Assembly (NCBI GenBank): GCA_045811525.1
Contig: JBJMTV010000045.1
Location: 1-64,000 of the forward strand
Length of the DNA stretch: 64,000 nt
DNA from: VAZQ01 sp045811525
GTDB taxonomy: Bacteria > Pseudomonadota > Alphaproteobacteria > Rhizobiales > Xanthobacteraceae
Direction of reading: 5' to 3'
In this document: piece by piece, positions 1-10,236 of the stretch
How the letters are laid out: the number at the start of each line of letters is the position of its first letter
Position numbering within the stretch: the first letter of the stretch is position 1
The notes under the pieces: generated by a model
Told to the model about the DNA's origin: nothing
The model's database searches: none
Seen by the model: only the letters and a program-made list of their open reading frames with translations
Translations under genes and position numbers: made by a program

Positions 1-1128
1 CTCACGAACGATTTCGCCGAGGACGTAGGCCTCGAGCTTCCCGACCTGGAAGCGGCAACACTCGCGAAGGTGAAGGAGGTGCTGCCGGCATTCGGCAATT
101 ACGGCAATCCGCTCGACGTGACCGCGGGCTTTTCCCCTGACGGGCTTACGGTAGCGACGAAGGCGCTGATCGACGATCCCAATGTCGGGATGTTGTTCAT
201 CTCCTTTCCCATCAACCTGCCGCTCGCCGTGCAGAATTTCAACAAGGGCATGGCGCATTCGCCCAAACCCAAAGTCATGGTCGCGCTCGGCGACAATTGG
301 CAACTGCCGCCCGAGACCCTGCAGGAGATCAAGCAAAGTCCGGCGGTCTTTGCCCGCTCCTCCGATCGCATGCTGCGGGCGATAACGCTCTACACACGTT
401 ACGGGCGCTTGCTCGGGCGCACATCGGTTAGCGCTGCCGCGGCGCCATTCCCAGGAATGCCCAAGCTCGGCACTGGTGCTCAGCCCGAATGGCTCGGCAA
501 GAAAGTTCTCGCCGCCGCAGGCATTCGCGTGCCGCAAGGCGAGCTTGCCCGCACCGCGGAGGAAGCAGTCGCCGTCGCCAGCCGCATTGGCTATCCCGTC
601 GTGCTTAAGGCGCAGGCCGCAGCGCTGACGCACAAGACCGAAGCGGGCGGCGTCGAGCTCGGCCTCAGCGACGCGGCGGCGCTCCGTGCCGCCTGGAGCC
701 GCATGCACGAGAGCGTCAGACGCAGCTCACCTGGTGTGAGCCTTGAGGGCTGCCTCGTCGAGACGATGTCGCCCAAGGGCCTCGAGCTCATGATCGGCGC
801 CAAACGCGATCCCGAGTGGGATACGGTGTTGCTGGTGGGACTGGGCGGCATCTGGGTGGAAGCACTTGGCGATGTGCAGGTGTTGCCGGTCGATGCCGAC
901 GAGCGCCAGGTTATCGAAGCGCTGTATGGATTGCGCGTGGCGAAGCTCTTGCGCGGCTTCCGCGGTACGCCGCCGGTCGACGTCAAGGCGGTTGCGGCGG
1001 CGGTGCTGGCGATCGGCCGCCTCATGCGCACCAGTCCCGAGATTGTCGAGGTCGATATCAATCCGCTGATGGTTTTTGCCGACGGGGAGGGAGCCACTGC
1101 CCTCGACGCGCTGATCGTCACGAAGTGA
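1..1128 (+). CDS. Acyl-CoA synthetase, NDP-forming (C-terminal part, 5' end outside window)
   Basis: The frame is open from base 1 with no start, so the N-terminal CoA-binding half lies upstream of the window. The visible part begins in the CoA-ligase domain, where GNYGNPLDVT is characteristic of ADP-forming acetate/acyl-CoA ligases. It continues into an ATP-grasp domain (IRVPQGELARTAEEA, then YPVVLKAQ, then the HKTEAGGVELGL segment). The C-terminal EVDINPLMV motif is typical of the nucleotide-binding half. Members interconvert an acyl-CoA plus ADP/Pi with a free acid plus ATP and CoA in the cytoplasm. The acyl substrate cannot be read from sequence. The gene ends 50 bases before the convergent aminotransferase, with a short palindromic repeat between them. 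Confidence 0.85.
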   Translation, partial: LTNDFAEDVGLELPDLEAATLAKVKEVLPAFGNYGNPLDVTAGFSPDGLTVATKALIDDPNVGMLFISFPINLPLAVQNFNKGMAHSPKPKVMVALGDNWQLPPETLQEIKQSPAVFARSSDRMLRAITLYTRYGRLLGRTSVSAAAAPFPGMPKLGTGAQPEWLGKKVLAAAGIRVPQGELARTAEEAVAVASRIGYPVVLKAQAAALTHKTEAGGVELGLSDAAALRAAWSRMHESVRRSSPGVSLEGCLVETMSPKGLELMIGAKRDPEWDTVLLVGLGGIWVEALGDVQVLPVDADERQVIEALYGLRVAKLLRGFRGTPPVDVKAVAAAVLAIGRLMRTSPEIVEVDINPLMVFADGEGATALDALIVTK

Positions 1129-1137
1129 GGACGCCGG

Positions 1138-1173
1138 CCCCGGATTTCGCTGGCCGCTTCATCCGGACTACGC
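1138..1173. repeat. GTAGCCCGG-type palindromic intergenic repeat, copy 1
   Basis: On the minus strand this reads GTAGTCCGGATGAAGCG followed by CAGCGAAATCCGGGG, an imperfect stem-loop. It matches the same motif at 18295, 39330 and 41575. It lies between the convergent ends of two genes, the usual position of such REP-like elements. Confidence 0.6.
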
Positions 1174-1177
1174 CAGC

Positions 1178-2553
1178 TTACAGTTTCAGCTCGGCCGCGA
1201 CGTCGTCCAATGCGCAGCCGAGGCGCTCGCCGATCTGCTCGATTTCGTCTTCCTCGATGATCAACGGCGGAGCAAACACCAGGCGGTCCCCGACGCCGAT
1301 ACGCGCAGGATCAAGCCATGGCGCAACGCGGCTTCTTCAACCCGCGTCCCGACCTTGAGCTCGGCCTCGAACGGAATGCCGCGCTCGCGGTCGCGCATCA
1401 GCTCCATGCCCATGAGCAGGCCGGCTCCGCGGACGTCCCCGACCAGCGGGTGCGCCGCGAACTGCTCGAGAGCGGATTGCAACACCGGTCCGACGCGCTT
1501 GGCGCGCGCAACGATGTCGAGCTCGGCATAGATCCTCTGCACCTCGAGCGCGACTGCCGCCGCGACCGGGTGCCCCGCATAGGTATAGCCATGGGCAAAG
1601 TTTCCGTAGCGGTCCGACTGTGCAAGCATCGCCTCGTGGATGCGCTCATTGATGAGTACCGCCGAGATCGGCTGCATGGCAGCGGAGAGCGCCTTCGCCG
1701 TGGTCAACATGTCGGGATGAATGCCGAAGGTCTGCGAGCCCCACATCTCGCCGGTGCGGGCGAAGCCGCAGATCACCTCGTCAGCGACGAAGAGAATGTC
1801 GTATCTGCGCAGCACCTCCTGAATTTTCGCAAAATAGCCTTGCGGCGGCATGACGCCGCCGCCGGCGCCCATGACCGGCTCGGCGAAAAAGGCGGCGATC
1901 GTCTGCGGCCCTTCTGATTGTATGAGGGCCTCGAGCGCGTCAGCCATGCGTTGGGAGAAGGCGAGCTCGCTCTCACCCGCCTGCGCGCGGCGATAATAGT
2001 GCGGGAATTCCGTGTGCTTGAAATTTGCGAACGGCAGGCCGAAGCCCGCATGCATGTCCGGCTTGCCCGACAAGCTCACGGCAGCGCAGGTGTTGCCGTG
2101 ATACGCCATATGGCGCGCGATGATCTTCGTGCGTTGCGGCTGTCCCCGCGCGTTCCAGTAATACCAAGCCAACTTGATTGCCGTGTCATTCGCCTCCGAG
2201 CCCGAGCACTGGAAGACGACGCGCGCCATCGGCACCGGCGCAATCTTGAGCAGCTCTTCGGCGAGCGCCACCGCCGGCTCGGTCGAGCGGTGCCGATATA
2301 AATGATAGTAGCCGAGCTTGCGCATCTGCTCGTAGGCCACCCTGGCGAGCCGCTCGGAGCCGAACCCCAGCGACGCGCACCACAGGCCGGCCACTGCCTC
2401 GATGTACTCGCGCCCGGATCCATCAATGACGCGGCAACCCTCGCCACGGGCAATGACCAGCGGCCCATCCTGTTGATGCTTGCGCAGGTTCGTCTGCATG
2501 TGCACCAGGCTCGCGATGTCGCGCGCCTCGATGGAGTTCGGAATGTAGGTCAT
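1178..2553 (-). pseudogene. Class III aminotransferase (omega-amino acid/pyruvate type), frameshifted near the 3' end
   Basis: This is a PLP-dependent fold type I aminotransferase of class III. The PLP aspartate is D258 in FVADEVICGFARTG and the Schiff-base lysine is K287 in TTAKALSAA. The uninterrupted frame stops at 1261 with an atypical tail. Changing frame at about 1298-1305 restores a normal family C-terminus (GDRLVFAPPLIIEEDEIEQI, ending AAELKL) that stops at 1178. One base is therefore missing or two are extra at that point. The start overlaps the stop of hyuB by four bases (ATGA), so it is the last gene of the hyuA-hyuB operon. It probably transfers an amino group from an amine or omega-amino acid to pyruvate. 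The break may be real or an assembly error; only about 40 residues are affected. Confidence 0.8.
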
Positions 2554-4292
2554 GGTGCGTCCTCCTCCGCCGCTGCCTCGTGCAGCTGGCCGGGCTCGGC
2601 CATGCCGTACTCGCTGTGCGCTGCTGCGGCGCTGACATAACCGTCAAGCAGATCCCGTCCAATGGCGCCGGGCGCGCGCTCGGCGACCGGACCGAAGCCG
2701 CCGGACCCTGGAGTGATCATGTCGATGAGGGAGCCTGCCGGTGCGTTGAAGGCGCCCTTGCTCGGCAATTCCCGGGTGATGCCGTCGGGCGTCGTGAGCG
2801 TCACCCGTGCCGGCGCTCCGTTGCCACCACCGGCGAGGCCGAAGGGCGGCGAGGTCATCCGCTCCATGCAAAGCGCGCCGGTGCAATCGGAGCCGAGCAC
2901 ACGCCAGACCCGCCGCGCCCCGCAACCGCCGCGGTGGCGCCCGGCACCGCCGGAATCAGGATTGATCTCGTACCGCTCGATCCGCACGGGAAATGCCATC
3001 TCCATGATCTCCACCGGCGTGTTCATGGTGTTGGAGATGCCGCTCGCAATGCAGTTGATGCCGTCCTTGTTCGGCCGTGCGCCGAAGCCGCCCTTCACCG
3101 TCTCGTACGAGACGTAATGCTGGTCGCTCCGTGGATCGACGCCCCCCAAGGTCAGAATCGCCGAGGTGCCCTGGCTGCATGCCATCACCTGCTCGGGCAT
3201 GAATTCCGCGAGCGCGGCCATGACCATGTCGGCGACCCGATGCGATATCTCGTGATTGGCGTAGACGACCGGTGCAGGGAAGGCGGCGTTCACCACTGAT
3301 CCCTTGCGCGCCTTGATCTCGATCGGACGCCAGCAGCCGGAATTGGGCGGGATCAGATTGTCTGGGTCTATCGCGGTCTTGAGGCCGCAGAATACGCCGG
3401 AGGCCGTCACCGACAATGGTGCGTTCATCGGCCCTTTGACCTGCGGATCACTGCCTGCAAAATCTACGATCACGCGATCGGCGCGTTTCTCGATCGACAT
3501 GCGGATGCAGAACCGCGCATCGGCCCCCGAGGCATCATCGGCAATGCCGTCGCCATCACAGAAATCCTCGAAGCGTCCTGCCCCATCCGGCAGGTCGTTG
3601 AGAGCGGCGCGCATCAGCCGTTCTGAATAATCCATCACCTCTCCCATGTAGCGGACCAGCGCTGCCGCGCCATAACGCGCAGCGAGTGTCTTCAGCCGCT
3701 CCGCTGCCCGCAAAGTTGCAGCAAGCTGCGCGCCAAGGTCACCCTTGCGCTCCTCGGGCGTGCGCACGTTCGCGAGAATGAGCTTTTCCAGGTCGGCATT
3801 CATGATTCCACGATGCACCAGGCGCAGCGGTGGGATGCGCAGCCCCTCGCCGAAGATCTGCGTCACGGCGCCATAGCTTCCCGGCGTCGCCGAGCCGATA
3901 TCCGGCCAATGCGCGCGCAGGCAGGCGAAGCCGAGCAGACGTTTTTCGTGGAACGCCGGTCGCACCACGTTCACATCCGGCAGATGGCTGCCGCCGTAAT
4001 ATGGGTCGTTGTGAATGAAGACATCGCCGTCGGCGACATCGTGCCCGAACGCCGTGACAACGGCGCGCACGGCGTCGGGCATGGACCCGAGATGAATCGG
4101 CAGGTCAGGTCCTTGCGCCACCATCTCACCGGCGCTGTCGAAGACTCCGCACGAATAATCGCCGGCTGATTTCAGCAACGGCGAATAGGCGGTCTTGGCA
4201 AGGACCACCCGCATTTCCTCGGCGATCTTGTAGAGGCTGTTCTTGACGATCTCGAAGGTCGCGGGATCAGCCTTGTGCACGAGGTTTTCCAT
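2550..4292 (-). CDS. hyuB: Hydantoinase/oxoprolinase B-type subunit
   Basis: The 580-residue protein matches the HyuB family (N-methylhydantoinase B / 5-oxoprolinase C-terminal half) in length and motifs: the N-terminal AEEMRVVLAKTAYSPLLK, then GDYSCGVFD and HNDPYYGGSHLPDV, and a C-terminal GGAGRHRGG glycine-rich stretch. With HyuA it forms an ATP-dependent cyclic-amide hydrolase; relatives act on hydantoins, 5-oxoproline or, in related carboxylases, ketones. It overlaps hyuA by 26 bases upstream and the aminotransferase by 4 bases downstream, so the three are cotranslated. Substrate is not deducible; the transaminase partner suggests a nitrogen compound. Confidence 0.88.
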   Translation of the reverse strand: MENLVHKADPATFEIVKNSLYKIAEEMRVVLAKTAYSPLLKSAGDYSCGVFDSAGEMVAQGPDLPIHLGSMPDAVRAVVTAFGHDVADGDVFIHNDPYYGGSHLPDVNVVRPAFHEKRLLGFACLRAHWPDIGSATPGSYGAVTQIFGEGLRIPPLRLVHRGIMNADLEKLILANVRTPEERKGDLGAQLAATLRAAERLKTLAARYGAAALVRYMGEVMDYSERLMRAALNDLPDGAGRFEDFCDGDGIADDASGADARFCIRMSIEKRADRVIVDFAGSDPQVKGPMNAPLSVTASGVFCGLKTAIDPDNLIPPNSGCWRPIEIKARKGSVVNAAFPAPVVYANHEISHRVADMVMAALAEFMPEQVMACSQGTSAILTLGGVDPRSDQHYVSYETVKGGFGARPNKDGINCIASGISNTMNTPVEIMEMAFPVRIERYEINPDSGGAGRHRGGCGARRVWRVLGSDCTGALCMERMTSPPFGLAGGGNGAPARVTLTTPDGITRELPSKGAFNAPAGSLIDMITPGSGGFGPVAERAPGAIGRDLLDGYVSAAAAHSEYGMAEPGQLHEAAAEEDAP

Positions 4293-6384
4293 GTTCGCTT
4301 CCAGGATCGAGATGGGTCAGCAGGACGAAACCATCCTTGTTCATCATCGCCTGCCATTCCGGCGGGACCAGAATGGTGGACTCGAGCGATTCGATCACGG
4401 CCGGGCCGGTAAGCTTGGTCCCCGCAGGCATGCGCCGGCGATCATAGATTTTGCCCTGGACCGGACCGGTGGTGCGAAACCAGAGCTGGCGCGTGCTCTT
4501 GAGCGCGTCGCTATTGTGCGGCGCCGGCTCATCGCGCACGAGCAGGGGAGCAATGCATCCAACAGCACCGAGGCGCACGCTGACGATCTGAACGGGCTCG
4601 CTGCGGTTGTCATGACCGTAGGTGCGGTGGTGACGGTCATGAAAGTCTGCAGCAATCGCCGCAAGCGAATGCTTGTCGAACGGACCAGAAGGCACGGGAA
4701 CCACGAGCTCATATGATTGCCGGCGATAGCGGGCATCAACCGAGCGCTCGAAACGCCGTCGTTCCGGCCAAATGCCGGCACGATCGAGCATTTCACTGCC
4801 CTTCTTCTCGAGCGCGCTGAACGCCGATTCCACGACAGCGGGATCCGCATCCTCGGTGGTGACGAATAACGTCTGCACGTAATCGCGCCGCAGATCGGTA
4901 CCGACGAGCCCGAGCGCGGAGAACGCGCCCGGGACCGGGGGGCAAATCACCTCGGCAATGCCGAGCTCGTCGGCGAGGGCCGCGGCGTGCAGAGGTCCGG
5001 CGCCGCCGAACGCCGCAAGCACGAGCTCGCGCGGGTCGTGGCCGCGCTCGACCGAGACGATCTTCAGCGCTTCTGCCATGGCATGATTCACCACCTCGAT
5101 CACTGCTGCTGCAGCGCCTGGCATCTCGAGGCCCAGTGGCTCGGCAAGGCGGGAGCGTACAGCGGCAGCGGCTGCGGCCTGGTCCACGGCAAGCTTGCCG
5201 TCGAGCAGCGATGACTGGTCGAGATAACCCAGCAAAAGGCTGCAGTCGGTGACCGTGGGCTCGCTGCCACCCTGCGCATAGCAGGCAGGACCGGGCTTTG
5301 CCCCCGCGCTCTTCGGCCCGACCCGGAGTGCGCCGGCGCGGTCGATCCAGGCGATGGAGCCGCCCCCGGCCGATACCTCGGCGAGATCAATCACCGGCAC
5401 GCGAATGGGATGACCTGTACCATTCATCCAGCGCGTCATGCTGGATCCACCGCCCACCTCGTAGTCTGGCGTGGTCTCGTAGCGGCCCCCGCGGATGAGG
5501 CTCGCTTTGGCAGTGGTGCCGCCCATGTCGAAGGACAGAAGATCGAGCCGCCCAGTCTGCCGGGCAGTTAGGGCAGCGGCGACCACACCCGCTGCCGGAC
5601 CGGACTCGACGACCACGGCCGGCATGGCCACGGCTTCTGCCGCTTCCAGCATGCCGCCGTTCGATCCCATGAGATGGAGTGGCGGCATGCCTTGGCTTGA
5701 CGTCACCTGCTGCAGCCGTTCCAGGTAGGATGCCAGAATGGGTCCGACATAGGCACACACGGCCGTGGTGCTCGTGCGCTCGAATTCCTTGATCTCCGGC
5801 AAGACCTCGCACGAGAGATAGATTGGGATTTGCGACAGTGCCTCGCGCAGCTGCGCAGCGAGCCGCTGCTCATGCACGGGATTGAGGAAACTGAACAGCA
5901 GCGAGACGGCGATGGTTTCGACCCGCGCTCGTTGCAGCGCGTCGATAAGCTCTGCAATCTCGTTTTCCGCGAGTGATGTCACCACTGCGCCGTCGGCGCC
6001 GATGCGCTCGGTGATCTCGAAACGACGGCGACGGGGAATGAGAGTGGCCGGCGGGTCCTGAAACAGATCATAGAGGTCGGCGCGGGCAGAGCGTCTGAGC
6101 TCCAGGATGTCGCGGAAGCCACGGGTCGTGATCAAGGCCGCGCGTGCGCCGGTCTCTTGCAGGATGGCGTTGGTGACCACCGTCGTGCCGTGTGAGATCA
6201 GCGACACCTCGCTCGGCTTCAACTGGTAATCCGTCGTAGCCGCCTCGAGCGCCGTCAGCACGCCGCGGGCGAGGTCATCGGGAGTGGTCGGCACCTTCGT
6301 GATGCAGATGCGTCCGCTGGTCTCATCGACGAGCGCCACGTCGGTAAAGGTGCCGCCGATATCCACGCCGACCCGCCAAGCCAT
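4267..6384 (-). CDS. hyuA: Hydantoinase/oxoprolinase A-type subunit
   Basis: This is the ATP-binding subunit of the hydantoinase/oxoprolinase family. The N-terminus MAWRVGVDIGGTFTDVALVD is the conserved phosphate-binding loop of its actin/hexokinase-like fold, and LLSFDMGGTTAKASLI is the second one, near residue 290. Starting at the ATG at 6384 gives 705 residues, normal for the family. An upstream in-frame ATG at 6393 is possible, and the frame is open back to 6450, but residues before MAWR are not family-like. It is the first gene of the hyuA-hyuB-aminotransferase operon. A divergent aminotransferase starts 68 bases away at 6453, so promoters for both directions must lie in 6385-6452. Confidence 0.88.
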   Translation of the reverse strand: MAWRVGVDIGGTFTDVALVDETSGRICITKVPTTPDDLARGVLTALEAATTDYQLKPSEVSLISHGTTVVTNAILQETGARAALITTRGFRDILELRRSARADLYDLFQDPPATLIPRRRRFEITERIGADGAVVTSLAENEIAELIDALQRARVETIAVSLLFSFLNPVHEQRLAAQLREALSQIPIYLSCEVLPEIKEFERTSTTAVCAYVGPILASYLERLQQVTSSQGMPPLHLMGSNGGMLEAAEAVAMPAVVVESGPAAGVVAAALTARQTGRLDLLSFDMGGTTAKASLIRGGRYETTPDYEVGGGSSMTRWMNGTGHPIRVPVIDLAEVSAGGGSIAWIDRAGALRVGPKSAGAKPGPACYAQGGSEPTVTDCSLLLGYLDQSSLLDGKLAVDQAAAAAAVRSRLAEPLGLEMPGAAAAVIEVVNHAMAEALKIVSVERGHDPRELVLAAFGGAGPLHAAALADELGIAEVICPPVPGAFSALGLVGTDLRRDYVQTLFVTTEDADPAVVESAFSALEKKGSEMLDRAGIWPERRRFERSVDARYRRQSYELVVPVPSGPFDKHSLAAIAADFHDRHHRTYGHDNRSEPVQIVSVRLGAVGCIAPLLVRDEPAPHNSDALKSTRQLWFRTTGPVQGKIYDRRRMPAGTKLTGPAVIESLESTILVPPEWQAMMNKDGFVLLTHLDPGSEHGKPRAQG

Positions 6385-6452
6385 GCAATGCATTTTCCCC
6401 GCGGCAGATGAATGATCGTAGAGTGTGGCGCGCGATCCCAGGCATAGCAATC

Positions 6453-7782
6453 ATGACGCGTATTCTGCACCGGCACACCGAGCACACCTACCCGGTGGCT
6501 GTGGCGGGGCACGGGGTGATGATCCGGGATGACGCAGGACGCGAGTATATCGATGCCTCGTCTGGTGCCGCAGTGTCCTGCCTTGGGCACTCGCATCCGG
6601 ATGTGCTCGCCGCCATGCACGCGCAGCTTGATCGGCTTGCCTATGCCCATACGAGCTTCTTCACGAGTGAGGCCGCGGAGGAGCTCGCCCGCGATCTCAC
6701 GACCCATGCCCCGCGAGGCATGGGTCGCGTGCTGTTCGTCAGCGGCGGATCGGAGGGTGTGGAGGCCGCGCTGAAACTCGCGCGGCAATATTTCACCGAG
6801 CGCGGCGAGGCACAGCGCCGCTGGTTCATTGCGCGGCGCCAGAGCTACCACGGGGTCACGCTGGGCGCCCTCGCTGTCGGTGGTCGCGAATTCCAGCGCA
6901 GGCCGTTCGCTCCGCTCTTGATCGACACACAGCATGTGTCGCCGGTCTACGAATATCGCGATCGGCAGCCGCATGAGACATCGCAAGCGTATGCGGAGCG
7001 CCTCGCCTTGGAGCTCGAGGCCAAGATCGCAGAAATCGGAGGCGAGAACGTCATCGCTTTCATCGCCGAGACGGTGGTCGGAGCAACGCTCGGAGCGGTG
7101 CCGGCTGTGCCCGGCTATTTCAAGCATGTGCGAGAGATCTGCGACAAACACGGCATCCTGCTCATTCTAGACGAGGTGATGTGCGGGATGGGCCGTACCG
7201 GCACGTTGCATGCATGCGAGCAGGAGGGCGTGCAGCCGGATCTGCTGGTCATCGCCAAAGGCCTTGGCGGCGGTTATGCGCCGATCGGCGCGCTGCTCAT
7301 GCAGGACATGGTCTTCGAAGCTTTGGCGCACGGTTCGGGCGCGTTCCAGCATAGTCACACTTATATGGGACATCCGCTCGCCTGTGCCGCGGCACTGGCG
7401 GTTCAAGCGCGTGATCCGCCGCGACGACCTGTTGGCCAATGTGCGCAGGCAGGGCGCGTATCTCGCGCGCCGTTTGAACGAGCGGTTTGGCAATCATCCC
7501 TTCGTTGGCGACGTGCGTGGCCGCGGTCTGTTCCAGGGGGTCGAGCTTGTTGCCGATCGCGGCAGCAAGGCACCGTTCGATCCCAAGCTGAAGCTGCATG
7601 CGAAGGTCAAGCACGAGGCCTTAGTGCGCGGCCTTATGGTTTATCCCATGGGCGGCGCGGTTGATGGCGAGCGCGGCGATCATGTGCTGCTGGCGCCGCC
7701 CTTCATTGTCGATGCCGCGGTCATTGATTCAATTGTCGAGCGCCTGGCCGACGCCATCGATGCCGCCACGCACGTGACGTGA
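6453..7782 (+). pseudogene. Class III aminotransferase, frameshifted in the middle
   Basis: A second class III PLP aminotransferase, diverging from hyuA. Residues SGGSEGVEAALKLARQYF bind the cofactor phosphate, D240 (LLILDEVMCGMGRTG) contacts the pyridine ring and K269 (LLVIAKGLGGGYAPIG) forms the Schiff base. The frame is lost at about 7400-7410, after ALAVQ. The adjacent frame continues the family at once with RVIRRDDLLANVRRQG and runs to a normal C-terminus at 7782 (HVLLAPPFIVDAAVIDSIVE). One extra base, for instance the G at 7407, accounts for it. Without correction the product lacks its C-terminal domain. The start ATG at 6453 gives a family-like N-terminus; an upstream in-frame ATG at 6408 would run into the divergent promoter. 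Confidence 0.8.
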
Positions 7783-8016
7783 GTAGGATGGGGGGAGCGC
7801 CGGCGGTCTCGCCCGGCGAGACCAAGCGGATTGATGCGCCAATGGCCCCGCATTTACCACATCGCGTCCTTGTTATCGCAGGCCTTTGCGCCGCCGGGAC
7901 CAGCCCCTTGACTGGCCGCCGCGTTCGTCATTCATGGCGGCAGAATCGCAACGCCGCCCTGATGGAAATCTTGGCGACGCCTTGTGGTCGGATCAAATTT
8001 TCAGGGACTTGAGCGA

Positions 8017-9225
8017 ATGGCGAAGAACTCCTCGCGTGCGGCCGGCCGGCACTTTCTGCACATTCCCGGGCCCACGCAGGTGCCCGACCGCGTGCTGCGG
8101 GCCATGGACCGGCCGATCATCGATCATCGGGGTCCCGAGTTCGCCAAGCTCACCAAGAAATGCCTCGATGGCATCAAGACGATCTTCAAGACCACGAGCC
8201 CGGTGATCATCTACACGGCGACCGGCACCGGCGCCTGGGAGGCCGCGCTGGTGAACACCTTGTCCCCCGGGGATCGCGTGCTCATGGTCGAGACCGGGCA
8301 GTTCGGCACGCTGTGGAAGGTCATGGCCGAGAAGCTCGGCCTCAAGCCCGAGTTCATCAAGACCGATTGGCGCACCGGCGCCGATCCGGGGGCCATCGAG
8401 CAGCATCTGCGCGCGGACAAGAACAAGGAGATCAAGGCCGTCTGCGTGCTGCACAACGAGACTTCGACCGGTTGTCTCTCGCCAATCGCCGATATCCGCA
8501 AGGCCATTGACGCGGCGGCGCACCCGGCGCTGTTTTTGGTTGATACGATCTCGTCTCTCGCTTCGACTGACTATCGGCATGACGAGTGGCGCGTTGATGT
8601 CAGCGTCGGCGGTGCGCAGAAGGGGCTGATGCTGCCGCCCGGCATGTCGTTCAACGCGCTCAGCGACAAGGCATTGGCCGCCGCGAAAACCGCCAAGCTC
8701 CCGAAGGCGTTCTGGGCCTGGGAAGACATGCTCAACATGAACAAGGTCGGTTTTTTCCCCTATACGCCGGCAACGCAGATGCTGCATGGGCTCGCTGAGG
8801 GGATTGCCATGCTGCATGAGGAGGGGCTCGATAATGTGTTCGCGCGGCACGATCGCCTCGCCGAGGCAACGCGCCGTGCGGTGAAGGCCTGGGGCCTGGA
8901 GATCATGTGCCGCGAGCCGCGCGACTACTCGCCGACGATCACCGCGGTGATGCTGCCGGAAGGACACGACGCCGATGCCTTCCGCAGCCTCGCTCTCGAC
9001 ACCTTCAATATCTCTTACGGCTCGAGCTTCGGCCGCTATGCCGGGAAATATTTCCGCATCGGCCATCTCGGCGATCTCAACGACGGCACTCTGCTGGGTG
9101 CGCTCTCGATCACCGAGATGACGCTCGCTCTCGCCGGCATCCCGCACAAGAAGGGCGGCGTGCAGGCGGCCCTCGACTATGTCGTTTCTGCGCAGGCCGG
9201 CCCCGCGCGCGCGGCCGCAGAGTAA
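8017..9225 (+). CDS. Class V PLP aminotransferase (alanine/serine-glyoxylate type)
   Basis: The 402-residue protein is a fold type I class V aminotransferase related to serine-glyoxylate and alanine-glyoxylate aminotransferases. HIPGPTQVPDRVLRAM is the family N-terminus, VLHNETSTG contacts substrate and cofactor, LFLVDTISSLAS contains the PLP aspartate, and VGGAQKGLMLPPG has the Schiff-base lysine K202. It transfers an amino group between a small amino acid and glyoxylate or another 2-oxoacid. The ATG at 8017 is preferred because earlier in-frame residues are not conserved. It is followed by a hydroxyacid dehydrogenase gene, a plausible partner reducing the 2-oxoacid product (hydroxypyruvate-like), as in serine-cycle or photorespiratory-type metabolism. 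Confidence 0.85.
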   Translation: MAKNSSRAAGRHFLHIPGPTQVPDRVLRAMDRPIIDHRGPEFAKLTKKCLDGIKTIFKTTSPVIIYTATGTGAWEAALVNTLSPGDRVLMVETGQFGTLWKVMAEKLGLKPEFIKTDWRTGADPGAIEQHLRADKNKEIKAVCVLHNETSTGCLSPIADIRKAIDAAAHPALFLVDTISSLASTDYRHDEWRVDVSVGGAQKGLMLPPGMSFNALSDKALAAAKTAKLPKAFWAWEDMLNMNKVGFFPYTPATQMLHGLAEGIAMLHEEGLDNVFARHDRLAEATRRAVKAWGLEIMCREPRDYSPTITAVMLPEGHDADAFRSLALDTFNISYGSSFGRYAGKYFRIGHLGDLNDGTLLGALSITEMTLALAGIPHKKGGVQAALDYVVSAQAGPARAAAE

Positions 9226-9256
9226 AGCCTATCGTTCCGCTGCGGATTCCCACGAG

Positions 9257-10233
9257 GTGCCGCGTCCGCTCCCTGCGCAAGACGATCTCACCATCTGCTT
9301 TGCGCACGTCGCTTATCGCATGGCGGAGCGCTTTGCGCTGCGCGGGAGCGCGATCAAGTCCTTCGAGGTCAGGACGCTCGAGGAGCTCACGGCCCGTATT
9401 GCTGAGGTCGACGTCCTCTCGGTATCGATGCTGTGGCGCAACGAGCTTATCGCGCGCGCGCCGCGGCTGGCGTTCATCCAATCCATCAGCGCCGGGACGG
9501 ATCAATACGACCGTGCCGCACTCGCGGCTGCGGGCATCAGGCTCGCCAGTGCACAGGGCGTCAATGCGGAGGCGGTCGCGCAACATGCGATGGCTTTGAT
9601 CCTGGCACTGGTGCGGCAGCTGCATCTCGCGCGTGACAATCAGCACAAGCGATACTGGCGCGGCATGCTCTCCGACCTGGCGGCGCGTGAGGATGAGCTC
9701 GGCGGCAAGACTTTGCTTATTGTGGGGCTGGGCCGCATCGGCGCGCGTCTCGCCACTCTCGCGCGCGCGTTCGGCATGCGGGTCCTCGGGATCAGGCGCG
9801 ATCCCGCCAAAGGCGGGGATGCGCCGATGCCGTCTTCCCGCAGCGTCAGCTGCTCGAGCTGCTGCCGCAAGCCGAGATCATTGCGCTGACTTGTCCGCTC
9901 ACGCGAGAGACGGAGCGGCTGATCGATGGGTCGGCCTTCGCAGCGATGAAGCCGACGGCCATGCTGGTCAACGTCGCACGCGGTCGCGTTATCGACGAGC
10001 CGGCGCTGATCGAAGCACTGAAAGGGAGACGCATCGCCGGCGCCGGGATCGATTGTACGGTGGAGGAGCCGCTCGCTCAGTCCTCGCCATTGTGGACGCT
10101 TGGCAATGCGCTGATCACACCGCATACCGCCGGCGAGACGCGGCGCTATGAGGATAATGTAATCGACATTTTATTGGACAATTTGCAGCGCATCTGGCGC
10201 GGGGAAACCGAGTTGCACAATCAGGTCGCGTGA
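9257..10233 (+). pseudogene. D-isomer specific 2-hydroxyacid dehydrogenase, frameshifted
   Basis: Two frames together make one complete NAD(P)-dependent D-2-hydroxyacid dehydrogenase. The first carries the N-terminal catalytic half and the start of the Rossmann domain (LLIVGLGRIGARLATLARAF). The second, from about 9820, carries ADAVFPQRQLLELLPQAE, then VNVARGRVID (substrate-binding Arg), VEEPL (Glu) and TPHTAG (catalytic His). The shift lies at about 9812-9825, near a run of four G. The GTG at 9257 is a reasonable start; an ATG at 9179 would overlap the upstream aminotransferase by 47 bases. The enzyme would reduce hydroxypyruvate, glyoxylate or a similar oxoacid, fitting the preceding class V aminotransferase. 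Confidence 0.78.
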
Positions 10234-10236
10234 GCG

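Noticed and set aside
7993..9147. 384-codon minus-strand frame opposite the class V aminotransferase
   Set aside because: The aminotransferase frame has all active-site motifs; the antisense frame has none.
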